This document shows positions 1-5,992 of a stretch of DNA of 6,071 nucleotides, in pieces. The notes beneath the pieces are model-generated. The model made no database searches. It saw only the letters and a list, made by a program, of their open reading frames with translations, and was not told the DNA's origin. Both the position numbers and the translations under genes were made by a program. Source of the stretch: Pseudomonadota bacterium (lineage in GTDB: Bacteria > Pseudomonadota > Gammaproteobacteria > SZUA-229); contig DAOVJH010000098.1 of the NCBI GenBank assembly GCA_030673345.1, positions 1-6,071 on the forward strand, in the 5' to 3' direction. How positions within the stretch are numbered: the stretch's first letter is position 1; every line of letters begins with the position of its first letter.

Positions 1-647
1 CGCAGCTCATCCAGGCTGTCTTGCGCTATATCTCTAACCTCTTCGCTGTCATCTGATAACAGTTTTTCGATGGCAGCGATATGAGAACCATCTCGGGTCA
101 GAGAGAGATAATGACAGGCATCACCCCGTATACGCGCATCTTCAGCGGACAGGTATTCGATAAGACGAGGCACTACTGAACGAAACGCTTTCGACTCCGC
201 CATCTCTTCGATTATCACGCCCACACCCAGGCGCACGTTGATTTTGGCATCGACGTCTGCCATCAGGTCGATCACGTTTTCCAGCGCAGGCGGGTAACGC
301 TGGATCAGCTTGTTAGCATAAGCGATATTACCCTCGGTCAGCACCTCTTCCAGGTAATCACTCATGCCATCAGAACTGGAAGCACGCTCCAGCCACAACT
401 GAATCTCCTGTTTTGAGCGTGACCCTGACAGCTCAAAGGGGCCAATCTGTAACCAGGGTACACTCCTCACACCCAGCTCCGCCGCCAGCTCTGGCTCTTT
501 CTCTATATTGACGATACGCAGCGCTGCCAGCTGCCCTGACTTCATCAATTCAATCAGCACCTGCATCATGGGCCCGCAATAGGTACACCGCGTACCCATC
601 AGCATTAAAACGGCCGGAGAGGTAAGGTTTTTCTGCTCTTTTGTCAT
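1..647 (-). CDS. Thioredoxin-fold/HEAT-repeat fusion protein (partial, C-terminus missing)
   Basis: The gene is open from its ATG at 647 to the window edge, giving 215 complete codons. No signal peptide is visible, so the product is probably cytoplasmic. Residues about 10-90 look like a small thioredoxin/glutaredoxin-type domain: a beta strand (VLMLMG), the redox pair CTYC at residues 21-24, and a cis-proline motif SVPW with Pro64. Residues about 95-215 are all-helical and acidic, with repeated helix pairs (for example VPRLIEYLSAEDARIRGDA and IEKLLSDDSEEVRDIA) typical of HEAT repeats, which usually serve protein-protein contact. The ATG at 647 is the first possible start: an in-frame TAG lies four codons upstream, and no clear Shine-Dalgarno is seen. 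The gene is divergent from the double-thioredoxin gene. A thiol-disulfide or glutaredoxin-like role is inferred from fold and CxxC; the substrate is unknown and the true length cannot be seen. Confidence 0.85.
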   Translation of the reverse strand, partial: MTKEQKNLTSPAVLMLMGTRCTYCGPMMQVLIELMKSGQLAALRIVNIEKEPELAAELGVRSVPWLQIGPFELSGSRSKQEIQLWLERASSSDGMSDYLEEVLTEGNIAYANKLIQRYPPALENVIDLMADVDAKINVRLGVGVIIEEMAESKAFRSVVPRLIEYLSAEDARIRGDACHYLSLTRDGSHIAAIEKLLSDDSEEVRDIAQDSLDEL

Positions 648-652
648 ATAAT
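647..652 (+). promoter_or_regulatory. Candidate -10 box (TATAAT) for the rightward thioredoxin-yihY unit
   Basis: A perfect TATAAT lies 30 bases before the ATG at 683 and overlaps the first base of the divergent gene's start codon. It would place a transcription start near 659. No good -35 hexamer is seen 16-18 bases upstream, where the sequence belongs to the divergent coding region. The whole gap between the two start codons is 35 bases, so the divergent promoters must overlap each other or the coding sequences. This rests on sequence match alone. Confidence 0.4.
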
Positions 653-682
653 CTAACTAGGTAACATATATAGAATAACAGC

Positions 683-1723
683 ATGATAATATACAAAATG
701 CCCTACGCACTCGCCATACTGTTATTCGTGTTTTTCACGACAGTTTACGCTACTTCAGATCCCGGTTCTAAAGACTCTGATATCCTGTTCGACGATTCTC
801 AGCTGGACGAAGAACTCGTCTACCCCGACTGGTTCAAATTTTCCCTCGGCGACCTGGGTGACGATCTCGAGGAAGCAAAGAGCAAGGGTAAAAAAGGTAT
901 CATCACCTACTTCGGACAAAAGCGCTGCGCATACTGTGAACAGTTCTTCAAAACGAGCATGGCAGATACCGATATACAGAATTACCTGAGAAAACACTAC
1001 GACCTTATCGCTTTTGATATCTGGGGGATCGATGACATCATCGATACAGATGGCAAGAAATATACTGAACGTGAGCTCTCTATCCATTACAAGACTAACT
1101 TTACACCTTCACTGATTTTTTATGATGCCGACGGCACACCGGTATTTCGCCTGCGCGGTTTTTATCCGCCCTATAAGTTTCGGGCTGCCCTGCAGTTCGT
1201 CGCAGAAGAATTCTACAAGGAAGAAACTTTTTCAGAATATTTTGCACGCGCCGAAACCGGCGAATTTTTCCTGTTAGGCGGGTTAACAGAACGTGAGTTT
1301 TTTGTAGGACAGCCCTATGACCTGAAATCGTTGGCCGAAAACGACAAACCAACTGCTGTCTTTTTTGAACAGGGCAACTGCCACGCCTGCGACGTGCTGC
1401 ACAGCAAACCACTGTCACAGGAACTGAGTCTTGAAGAGATCGCAAAGATGAACGTCGTACAACTAAACATGTGGGCCGATACACCGGTTACGACGCCTCA
1501 GGGTAAGAAGATGACAGCAAAAGACTGGGCGAGATCGCTCAATATTTTCTACTCGCCAAGTATCGTCTTTTTTGACAGCAAAGGTAATGAGATAATACGT
1601 GTCGACTCTGTCACACACTTCTACCGATTATGGGGCGTACTGGATTACGTCAACCAGAAAGGTTACAAGACCAGTAAAGACTATCAGGGATGGCGCCTAC
1701 AACAGCGCCCGATAAGCAAATAG
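683..1723 (+). CDS. Exported protein with two tandem thioredoxin-fold domains (SoxW-like)
   Basis: The product has 346 residues. The N-terminus (residues about 6-23) is a signal peptide with a hydrophobic core and a probable cleavage after VYA at residue 23, so the protein should be periplasmic. Domain 1 (about 70-190) has strand GIITYFG, redox pair CAYC at 82-85 and cis-proline TP at 141-142. Domain 2 (about 221-330) has strand TAVFFE, CHAC at 233-236 and cis-proline SP at 291-292. The two share an equivalent insertion between the redox helix and the cis-proline (DTDGKKYT and TPQGKKMT), so this is an internal duplication. The fold resembles the SoxW/thioredoxin_2 type, implying thiol-disulfide exchange outside the cytoplasm. 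An in-frame ATG at 698 (MPYALA) is an alternative start that would leave a shorter signal peptide; neither start has a clear Shine-Dalgarno. The gene is probably cotranscribed with the downstream yihY-family gene. Substrate and direction (reductase or oxidase) are not visible. Confidence 0.85.
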   Translation: MIIYKMPYALAILLFVFFTTVYATSDPGSKDSDILFDDSQLDEELVYPDWFKFSLGDLGDDLEEAKSKGKKGIITYFGQKRCAYCEQFFKTSMADTDIQNYLRKHYDLIAFDIWGIDDIIDTDGKKYTERELSIHYKTNFTPSLIFYDADGTPVFRLRGFYPPYKFRAALQFVAEEFYKEETFSEYFARAETGEFFLLGGLTEREFFVGQPYDLKSLAENDKPTAVFFEQGNCHACDVLHSKPLSQELSLEEIAKMNVVQLNMWADTPVTTPQGKKMTAKDWARSLNIFYSPSIVFFDSKGNEIIRVDSVTHFYRLWGVLDYVNQKGYKTSKDYQGWRLQQRPISK

Positions 1724-1735
1724 CCATATAAAAAA

Positions 1736-3046
1736 ATGTTCAAACAACTACAAGAATTAATCGACCAGATATTATGGGACACAGACCTGAAGCAGTTAAA
1801 TAGACTTCAGGCATTATCCATACGTGCATTGAGAATATTTTACGGCGCCATACATGACCTGAAAAGCGGACTGCCTTCGCTTCGTGCCATGGGACTGGTT
1901 TATACGACCCTGCTATCCCTGGTACCGCTACTCGCAGTCAGTTTCTCTGTATTAAAAGGTTTTGGCGCACACAACCAGTTAGAGCCAATGCTGATCGACC
2001 TGCTCGAACCTCTCGGCGAAAAAGGAATACAGATCGGCCAGCAGATCATCTCTTTTGTCGACAATATAGAAGTAGGTGTATTAGGCTCCATCGGCCTACT
2101 GGTACTGATCTTCACTGTGCTGTCACTGGTCAAAAAAATAGAAAGTGCTTTTAATCATACCTGGCGAATAAACGTAACACGCGGCATAGTCCAGCGCTTC
2201 AGCAACTACCTTAGTGTTATCCTGCTAGCGCCGTTGCTACTATTTACTGCCGCAGGCATCAAAGCATCATTTTATTCGTCAGCCGTCGTTAACAAGATCT
2301 CATCGATCGAACCTTTTGGCGCGATCATATTATTTAGTGGTGAGGTGCTGCCATTCATCCTTACCATAATCTCATTCACATTCATCTACATATTGATACC
2401 AAACACCAAGGTCAGGATTGACTCAGCAATTTTTGGCGCCATCGCCGCAACCGTGTTATGGAAAATAAGCGGCTCTGTATTTGCAGCATTTATCGTCGAC
2501 TCGACAAATTACACTGCTATCTATTCGGGTTTTGCCATCCTGATTATATTCATGATATGGATGTACATAAACTGGCTGATAGTCTTAACCGGCGCATCCA
2601 TCTCTTACTACCATCAGCACCCTGACCGCATCAGCAACCAGTCGCAGGTTATTCGCTTGAGCTGCCGCCTGAGAGAGAAACTGGCATTGACTATCATGCA
2701 ACTCGTCGCGAGCAGTTTCCATCACAATGAAACCGCATGGACGATAGAGACCCTTGCAAAAAAAATAAACATATCCGAGTATGCATTAACCATAATCTTG
2801 TCCTCGCTGACAGCAAATAAACTGCTGACGACCACTGGAAAAGATAATCAATACCTGCAACCCAGCCAGTCATTAGAAAACATAACACTCGATATGGTCC
2901 TGGATGCGGTTCGAAGCGCAGAAGAAACGACACATCTGCAACCGGATGATGTGGTCACGGTAGAAAAAGTTGATGATGTACTGATCAGCATCGACAAAGC
3001 TATCGCCGATGCCAGCAAAGACATCTCTCTGAAAGATCTTATTTAA
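1736..3046 (+). CDS. yihY: YihY/BrkB-family inner-membrane protein with C-terminal winged-helix-like extension
   Basis: The product has 436 residues. Residues about 30-295 carry the YihY/BrkB (UPF0761) pattern: an amphipathic start, GLVYTTLLSLVPLLAVSFSVLKGFG at the first membrane segment, a charged stretch with KKIESAFNHTWRI, and about six membrane segments (roughly 50-74, 114-134, 155-177, 195-221, 230-253, 264-290). This family was once called RNase BN, but that activity belongs to a different gene; its true function is unsettled. Residues about 305-436 are a soluble tail absent from the roughly 290-residue E. coli protein. Part of it (about 336-380: TIETLAKKINISEYAL, then a turn and LLTTTGKDNQYLQPS) looks like a winged helix, as in the longer family members. 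The gene starts 12 bases after the thioredoxin stop, with an A-run rather than a Shine-Dalgarno before the ATG, consistent with one operon. The symbol denotes the family, not proven orthology. Confidence 0.88.
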   Translation: MFKQLQELIDQILWDTDLKQLNRLQALSIRALRIFYGAIHDLKSGLPSLRAMGLVYTTLLSLVPLLAVSFSVLKGFGAHNQLEPMLIDLLEPLGEKGIQIGQQIISFVDNIEVGVLGSIGLLVLIFTVLSLVKKIESAFNHTWRINVTRGIVQRFSNYLSVILLAPLLLFTAAGIKASFYSSAVVNKISSIEPFGAIILFSGEVLPFILTIISFTFIYILIPNTKVRIDSAIFGAIAATVLWKISGSVFAAFIVDSTNYTAIYSGFAILIIFMIWMYINWLIVLTGASISYYHQHPDRISNQSQVIRLSCRLREKLALTIMQLVASSFHHNETAWTIETLAKKINISEYALTIILSSLTANKLLTTTGKDNQYLQPSQSLENITLDMVLDAVRSAEETTHLQPDDVVTVEKVDDVLISIDKAIADASKDISLKDLI

Positions 3047-3070
3047 CGCAGGTTAAGAAACTTCATACAC

Positions 3071-3093
3071 CCTGGTCAGGTCCCAGGCGTTTT
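3071..3093 (+). terminator. Weak terminator-like hairpin in the convergent gap
   Basis: A 5-bp stem (CCTGG at 3071-3075 with CCAGG at 3083-3087) encloses a 7-base loop and is followed by CGTTTT. It lies 24 bases after the yihY stop, in the 52-base gap between convergent genes, where a terminator is expected. The stem is short and the T run has only four bases, so termination would be weak. In the opposite direction the hairpin has no T run. Confidence 0.35.
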
Positions 3094-3098
3094 AAACA

Positions 3099-4697
3099 TT
3101 AACGTACAGATTTTTCGCGATTCTTCATCGTACTATTGTATATAGAAAAACCAGTCTGGTTATTTTTTGCATGATACATCGCCGCATCTGCAAACTGCAT
3201 GAGCTGGTCGACATCACTGCCATGCTCAGGATATTCAACAATACCTATACTGATACCAACTTTAATGATATTTCCATCGATCGCAAAGGGAGCAGCAAAT
3301 GCTTCGACTATCTTACTCGCAATTATCTCTGCGACCTTGATACTGGTCTTACTTAAGAGGATACAGAATTCATCACCACCCAGCCTGGCAACTGTGTCAT
3401 CACCTCGCAATGCTGCCTGGAATCGTTCACTGGCCTGCTGCAGGACACCGTCACCTACATGATGGCCAAGGTTATCATTTACTTCCTTAAAGTTATTGAG
3501 ATCGCAGATCATTAACACGAAACTGCTACTCTCTGATTTACAACCAGAGACTTCGTTTATCAGGCGCTCCTGTAAAAACCGTCTGTTAGGCAGATCAGTT
3601 AACAGGTCATGTAATGTCTGGTGTTCTAATGAGCGGGTCTCCTGCCGCACGGCTTCAGCCAGCATCTCAAACCTGTTATCGAGTTCAAGTATCTCATCCC
3701 TGTGACGCATCTCCGGCTGTGGCATGTCCATCTTTTCCGAGAAATCAACTACCTTCCCGCTTAACTTCTGAATCCTCGACGTTATCCAGAACATCACCAT
3801 AACGAATGCCAGCACTGACAATATCGCTGTAACTGCACGTATCTGCCTGTCTTTGCTCAGAATTGCCGCTGTCTGCTTCTGTACTTCCTGTGTCGATATC
3901 AACGAATAGAACCTGACGATTATGTCGGCAGAACCAGAATCAAAGAATCCTTCACCGGCAAAGAGGTATGACTTCTTTAATTCACTTAACAGCGTACCCG
4001 AAGACACAAGGTCTTCATTATTACTGACCAGTACCCGCTCCTCACCTTCTTTTAACAACGCGATCACGCCTTCATACTGCGCCGCACCTTGCGAGTCCTG
4101 CAAAAACTTTTCATCGACCGGTGAGGCGATGAGCAGACTCGCGGCAATATTCTTATCATCATCGCCAAGGTGTATGTTTTCAGACGTTATCAGAAAAGGC
4201 CTGTCACCCAATATGGTCAGATAACTCTGCCCCTTGCTTATATCAAGCGTCAGAGCCGAGATATTACGCAGTTCGTCCGATGGTACCGAGCCCCTGTAAT
4301 TGTAGGTCTCCCTTATCTGCCCGGCACTATCGATCAGCATCGCGTATCTAGGCAGAATAAAACGGCGCATCGATGAAAGCTCAGGAAGCCATTCCGGTAT
4401 AGTCTCATGCTTTATTATTTCTGCTGCTGGCTGCGACCATTCGACACCTTTAAGATACTTATGGATGTTCGTATTTTTCGCATACAGTTTAACGCTGGGA
4501 TAGAACGACTTAATATAGTTGTCAAATCTAAGACGGTGCGCCCTTGCCTGGTAATCAAATCGCTGCGTTAGATTTTCTTTAAGAATCGAGTTGAGCGCTC
4601 TGTACTGATAGACATCATAGCCTGTCCATATGACAATCCCGACCACAACGGTCAGCACCAGCATTGAGGTCGTTAAAGAATATCTATTCAGTATCAT
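3099..4697 (-). CDS. Membrane-anchored diguanylate cyclase with periplasmic sensor domain (GGDEF)
   Basis: The product has 532 residues and should make c-di-GMP from two GTP. Order: membrane segment about 9-27; a periplasmic region about 30-287, probably Cache-like, whose ligand is unknown; a second membrane segment about 288-306; a HAMP-like and coiled linker about 307-362 (ending TLHDLLTDLPNRRF); and the GGDEF domain about 365-525. The active-site signature GGDEF is intact at 440-444. The metal-binding Asp is D399, and N407 and D416 match guanine-binding positions of PleD. An inhibitory I-site RGDD (431-434) sits exactly five residues before GGDEF, so product feedback is expected. No EAL or HD-GYP domain follows. 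The start at 4697 has a weak GGAT Shine-Dalgarno about eight bases upstream. The gene lies 20 bases downstream of the binding-protein gene, on the same strand, so the two are probably one operon. The Cache call is from architecture and is less certain than the GGDEF call. Confidence 0.93.
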   Translation of the reverse strand: MILNRYSLTTSMLVLTVVVGIVIWTGYDVYQYRALNSILKENLTQRFDYQARAHRLRFDNYIKSFYPSVKLYAKNTNIHKYLKGVEWSQPAAEIIKHETIPEWLPELSSMRRFILPRYAMLIDSAGQIRETYNYRGSVPSDELRNISALTLDISKGQSYLTILGDRPFLITSENIHLGDDDKNIAASLLIASPVDEKFLQDSQGAAQYEGVIALLKEGEERVLVSNNEDLVSSGTLLSELKKSYLFAGEGFFDSGSADIIVRFYSLISTQEVQKQTAAILSKDRQIRAVTAILSVLAFVMVMFWITSRIQKLSGKVVDFSEKMDMPQPEMRHRDEILELDNRFEMLAEAVRQETRSLEHQTLHDLLTDLPNRRFLQERLINEVSGCKSESSSFVLMICDLNNFKEVNDNLGHHVGDGVLQQASERFQAALRGDDTVARLGGDEFCILLSKTSIKVAEIIASKIVEAFAAPFAIDGNIIKVGISIGIVEYPEHGSDVDQLMQFADAAMYHAKNNQTGFSIYNSTMKNREKSVR

Positions 4698-4717
4698 CTG
4701 TTATCCGCGGACTCAAG

Positions 4718-5755
4718 TTACTCACGCTCGGTAAAAACTTTTTTTCCATCAGGTTCGCCTGTCAGTTCATTTCCATCAAACTTCCACCCGGCTTCCCTTA
4801 GTTCTACACTTGATAACATGCCATATCGTTCTCCCTGCTCTTCGATGTGCGCATTGATACTGTCTATCAATTCATGCGCCAATTGATTCTCCATATGTTT
4901 TCCAGACCATGTAGTCAAACTAAAACTACGGTAAAACGGGTATTCTGCGGACAGTAGATACTGCAGATCTGAAGGATGGTTGCCATCGACCGACAACACC
5001 TTTACCCTGCCATTTTTTTTGTGCACCTCTATCATGAATTGTGTTTCATAACCGATAGCGCCTTCCGCATTAGAAACCTCCTTGATCATATCCGGTATCA
5101 CACCGACTTCACGTATGCCTGGACTAAACTCATTCTCGTTATCGATTAAATGGCGCCAGTGGCCAGGACGTTTTTTACAGTGCAGACGAACGACCGGCTC
5201 AATATCTTTGTCTGGAAGCTGTATCTCATTTTCCACAGGCATGTCTGACCAGCTTAGTTTTTTCCCACTAAAAGCATCTCTTGCATCTGAGGACGATATA
5301 TCTGTTATCTCGTTCGATACATTTGTGATCATAACGATCGGTGCAATACCGATGGTGTGAAATTTCAGCCCAGGCAGACGATCCGTTTTTCCTGGCGGAC
5401 AACAGAAAGCGCCAACATCGATCTTCTTCTGTGACAATCTCTTCGCAGACACGCCACATGTTCCCTGCTGAACACTTATCTTTATACCTTTACGCTCAGC
5501 GAAAGTTTCGACAAACTCTCGCAATGCCGGGTATGTATGCTGACCTAATGAAACCACCAGATCAGCGTCGACAAATTTCTTTTCATAGCTGATCGATTTA
5601 ATTTTCCAGCTGTCATCCATCTGCACGATATCATCAGTATTACCAAAAGCATTTGAAACCAGCTCAGATGAAACAACATCAGCTGAAAATAAACTGCTGG
5701 CACACACGACTGACAAAGAAAAAACCGGTTGAAATATTTTGGATACGATACGCAT
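4718..5755 (-). CDS. PstS-like periplasmic substrate-binding protein with cysteine-rich ligand loops
   Basis: The product has 345 residues. An N-terminal signal peptide (about 1-25, ending LFSA before DVVSS) sends it to the periplasm. Residues about 63-320 follow the PstS/PBP-like layout: strand ADLVVSLGQHTYPALREF, a loop at GTCGVSAK (98-105), IDVGAFCCPP (112-121), strand GIAPIVMITN, the FSGKKLSWSDM segment that matches the FSGK-I-NWSEL motif of PstS relatives, then VVRLHCKKRPGHWRHLID (188-205) and GAIGYET (232-238). Cysteines C100, C118, C119 and C193 lie in the loops that in PstS contact phosphate, so another ligand is likely. No pst permease or ATPase gene is nearby; instead the next gene is a sensor diguanylate cyclase, which suggests a signalling rather than a transport role. 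C18 is not in a good lipobox (SVVC), so a soluble protein is favoured. GGAG sits only one base before the ATG; AGGA 12 bases before it is a second weak ribosome-site candidate. Confidence 0.88.
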   Translation of the reverse strand: MRIVSKIFQPVFSLSVVCASSLFSADVVSSELVSNAFGNTDDIVQMDDSWKIKSISYEKKFVDADLVVSLGQHTYPALREFVETFAERKGIKISVQQGTCGVSAKRLSQKKIDVGAFCCPPGKTDRLPGLKFHTIGIAPIVMITNVSNEITDISSSDARDAFSGKKLSWSDMPVENEIQLPDKDIEPVVRLHCKKRPGHWRHLIDNENEFSPGIREVGVIPDMIKEVSNAEGAIGYETQFMIEVHKKNGRVKVLSVDGNHPSDLQYLLSAEYPFYRSFSLTTWSGKHMENQLAHELIDSINAHIEEQGERYGMLSSVELREAGWKFDGNELTGEPDGKKVFTERE

Positions 5756-5787
5756 ACTCCGTTAAATTCCTGAGAGAAAAAACGTTT

Positions 5788-5802
5788 AATAATTAAATTA
5801 TT
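5788..5802. repeat. Perfect AT-only inverted repeat in the leader of the binding-protein gene
   Basis: AATAATT and AATTATT are 7-base perfect arms around a single central A. The repeat lies 32 bases before the binding-protein start codon, inside the probable leader. It could be an operator half-site pair or just a chance palindrome in an AT-rich stretch; all-AT arms form easily by chance. Confidence 0.4.
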
Positions 5803-5817
5803 TTGGTATCAAATGAA

Positions 5818-5841
5818 GAGCCGGTGTAAATGCACCCGCTC
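5818..5841 (-). repeat. GC-rich hairpin at the predicted 5' end of the operon transcript
   Basis: The arms GAGCCGGTGT (5818-5827) and GCACCCGCTC (5832-5841) pair except for one central C-C mismatch and one T-G wobble on the plus strand, around a 4-base AAAT loop. This is the only GC-rich patch in a very AT-rich region, which makes it stand out. It lies just downstream of the candidate -10 box, so the leader RNA could begin with this hairpin, or the DNA palindrome could be an operator over the start site. No T run follows on either strand, so a terminator is less likely. Confidence 0.5.
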
Positions 5842-5846
5842 TGTTT

Positions 5847-5852
5847 AGTATA
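5847..5852 (-). promoter_or_regulatory. Candidate -10 box (TATACT) of the binding protein-cyclase operon
   Basis: Read leftward, TATACT differs from the TATAAT consensus at one position and would place transcription start near 5840, giving a leader of about 85 bases. The -35 region at the right distance is AT-rich and unlike TTGACA, so the promoter may need an activator or may be a false match in AT-rich sequence. Confidence 0.3.
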
Positions 5853-5959
5853 GACATATTTGTATGATTTAATTTGATATTTCGTATTATGAATATTTTT
5901 TGTAGTCAGAATCACCTTCTCAAAAACAAACAGCTGACACCTTCGCGTAGATTGAGTCC

Positions 5960-5992
5960 AGATAAAATATTAAAAAAAGGAATATTTTATCT
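5960..5992. repeat. Perfect 12-bp inverted repeat with 9-base spacer
   Basis: AGATAAAATATT (5960-5971) and AATATTTTATCT (5981-5992) are exact reverse complements, separated by seven A and two G on the plus strand. It lies about 205 bases upstream of the binding-protein gene. Read leftward, the possible stop codon of the edge gene sits inside its first arm. No T run follows the second arm, so it is not a standard terminator; it could be a regulator site or a weak stem at the end of the upstream transcript. Confidence 0.6.

Noticed and set aside
1028..1045. Palindrome with 8-base arms (ATCGATGA and TCATCGAT) around CA
   Set aside because: It lies inside the coding region for repeated Ile and Asp codons of the double-thioredoxin protein, which explains the symmetry without a regulatory role.
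1101..1484. Antisense open frame of 127 codons within the double-thioredoxin gene
   Set aside because: It is arginine- and cysteine-rich, has no recognisable domain, and lies opposite a gene with clear signal peptide and CxxC motifs; it is a shadow frame.
1736..3046. Naming the membrane protein ribonuclease BN
   Set aside because: That old label for the YihY/BrkB family was a misassignment; RNase BN activity belongs to the unrelated RNase Z-type protein, and the sequence here is a multi-pass membrane protein without nuclease motifs.
5082..5592. Plus-strand and alternative minus-strand open frames inside the binding-protein gene
   Set aside because: They have no coherent domain pattern and overlap a gene whose frame is supported by PstS-like motifs throughout.
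4718..5755. Reading the binding protein as a true phosphate transporter component (pstS)
   Set aside because: The phosphate-contacting loops are altered to cysteine-bearing ones and no pstC, pstA, pstB or phoU gene is next to it; a cyclase is instead.
4718..5755. Lipoprotein anchor at C18 of the binding protein
   Set aside because: The residues before the cysteine (SVV) do not match a lipobox, and a normal signal-peptidase site follows at about residue 25.
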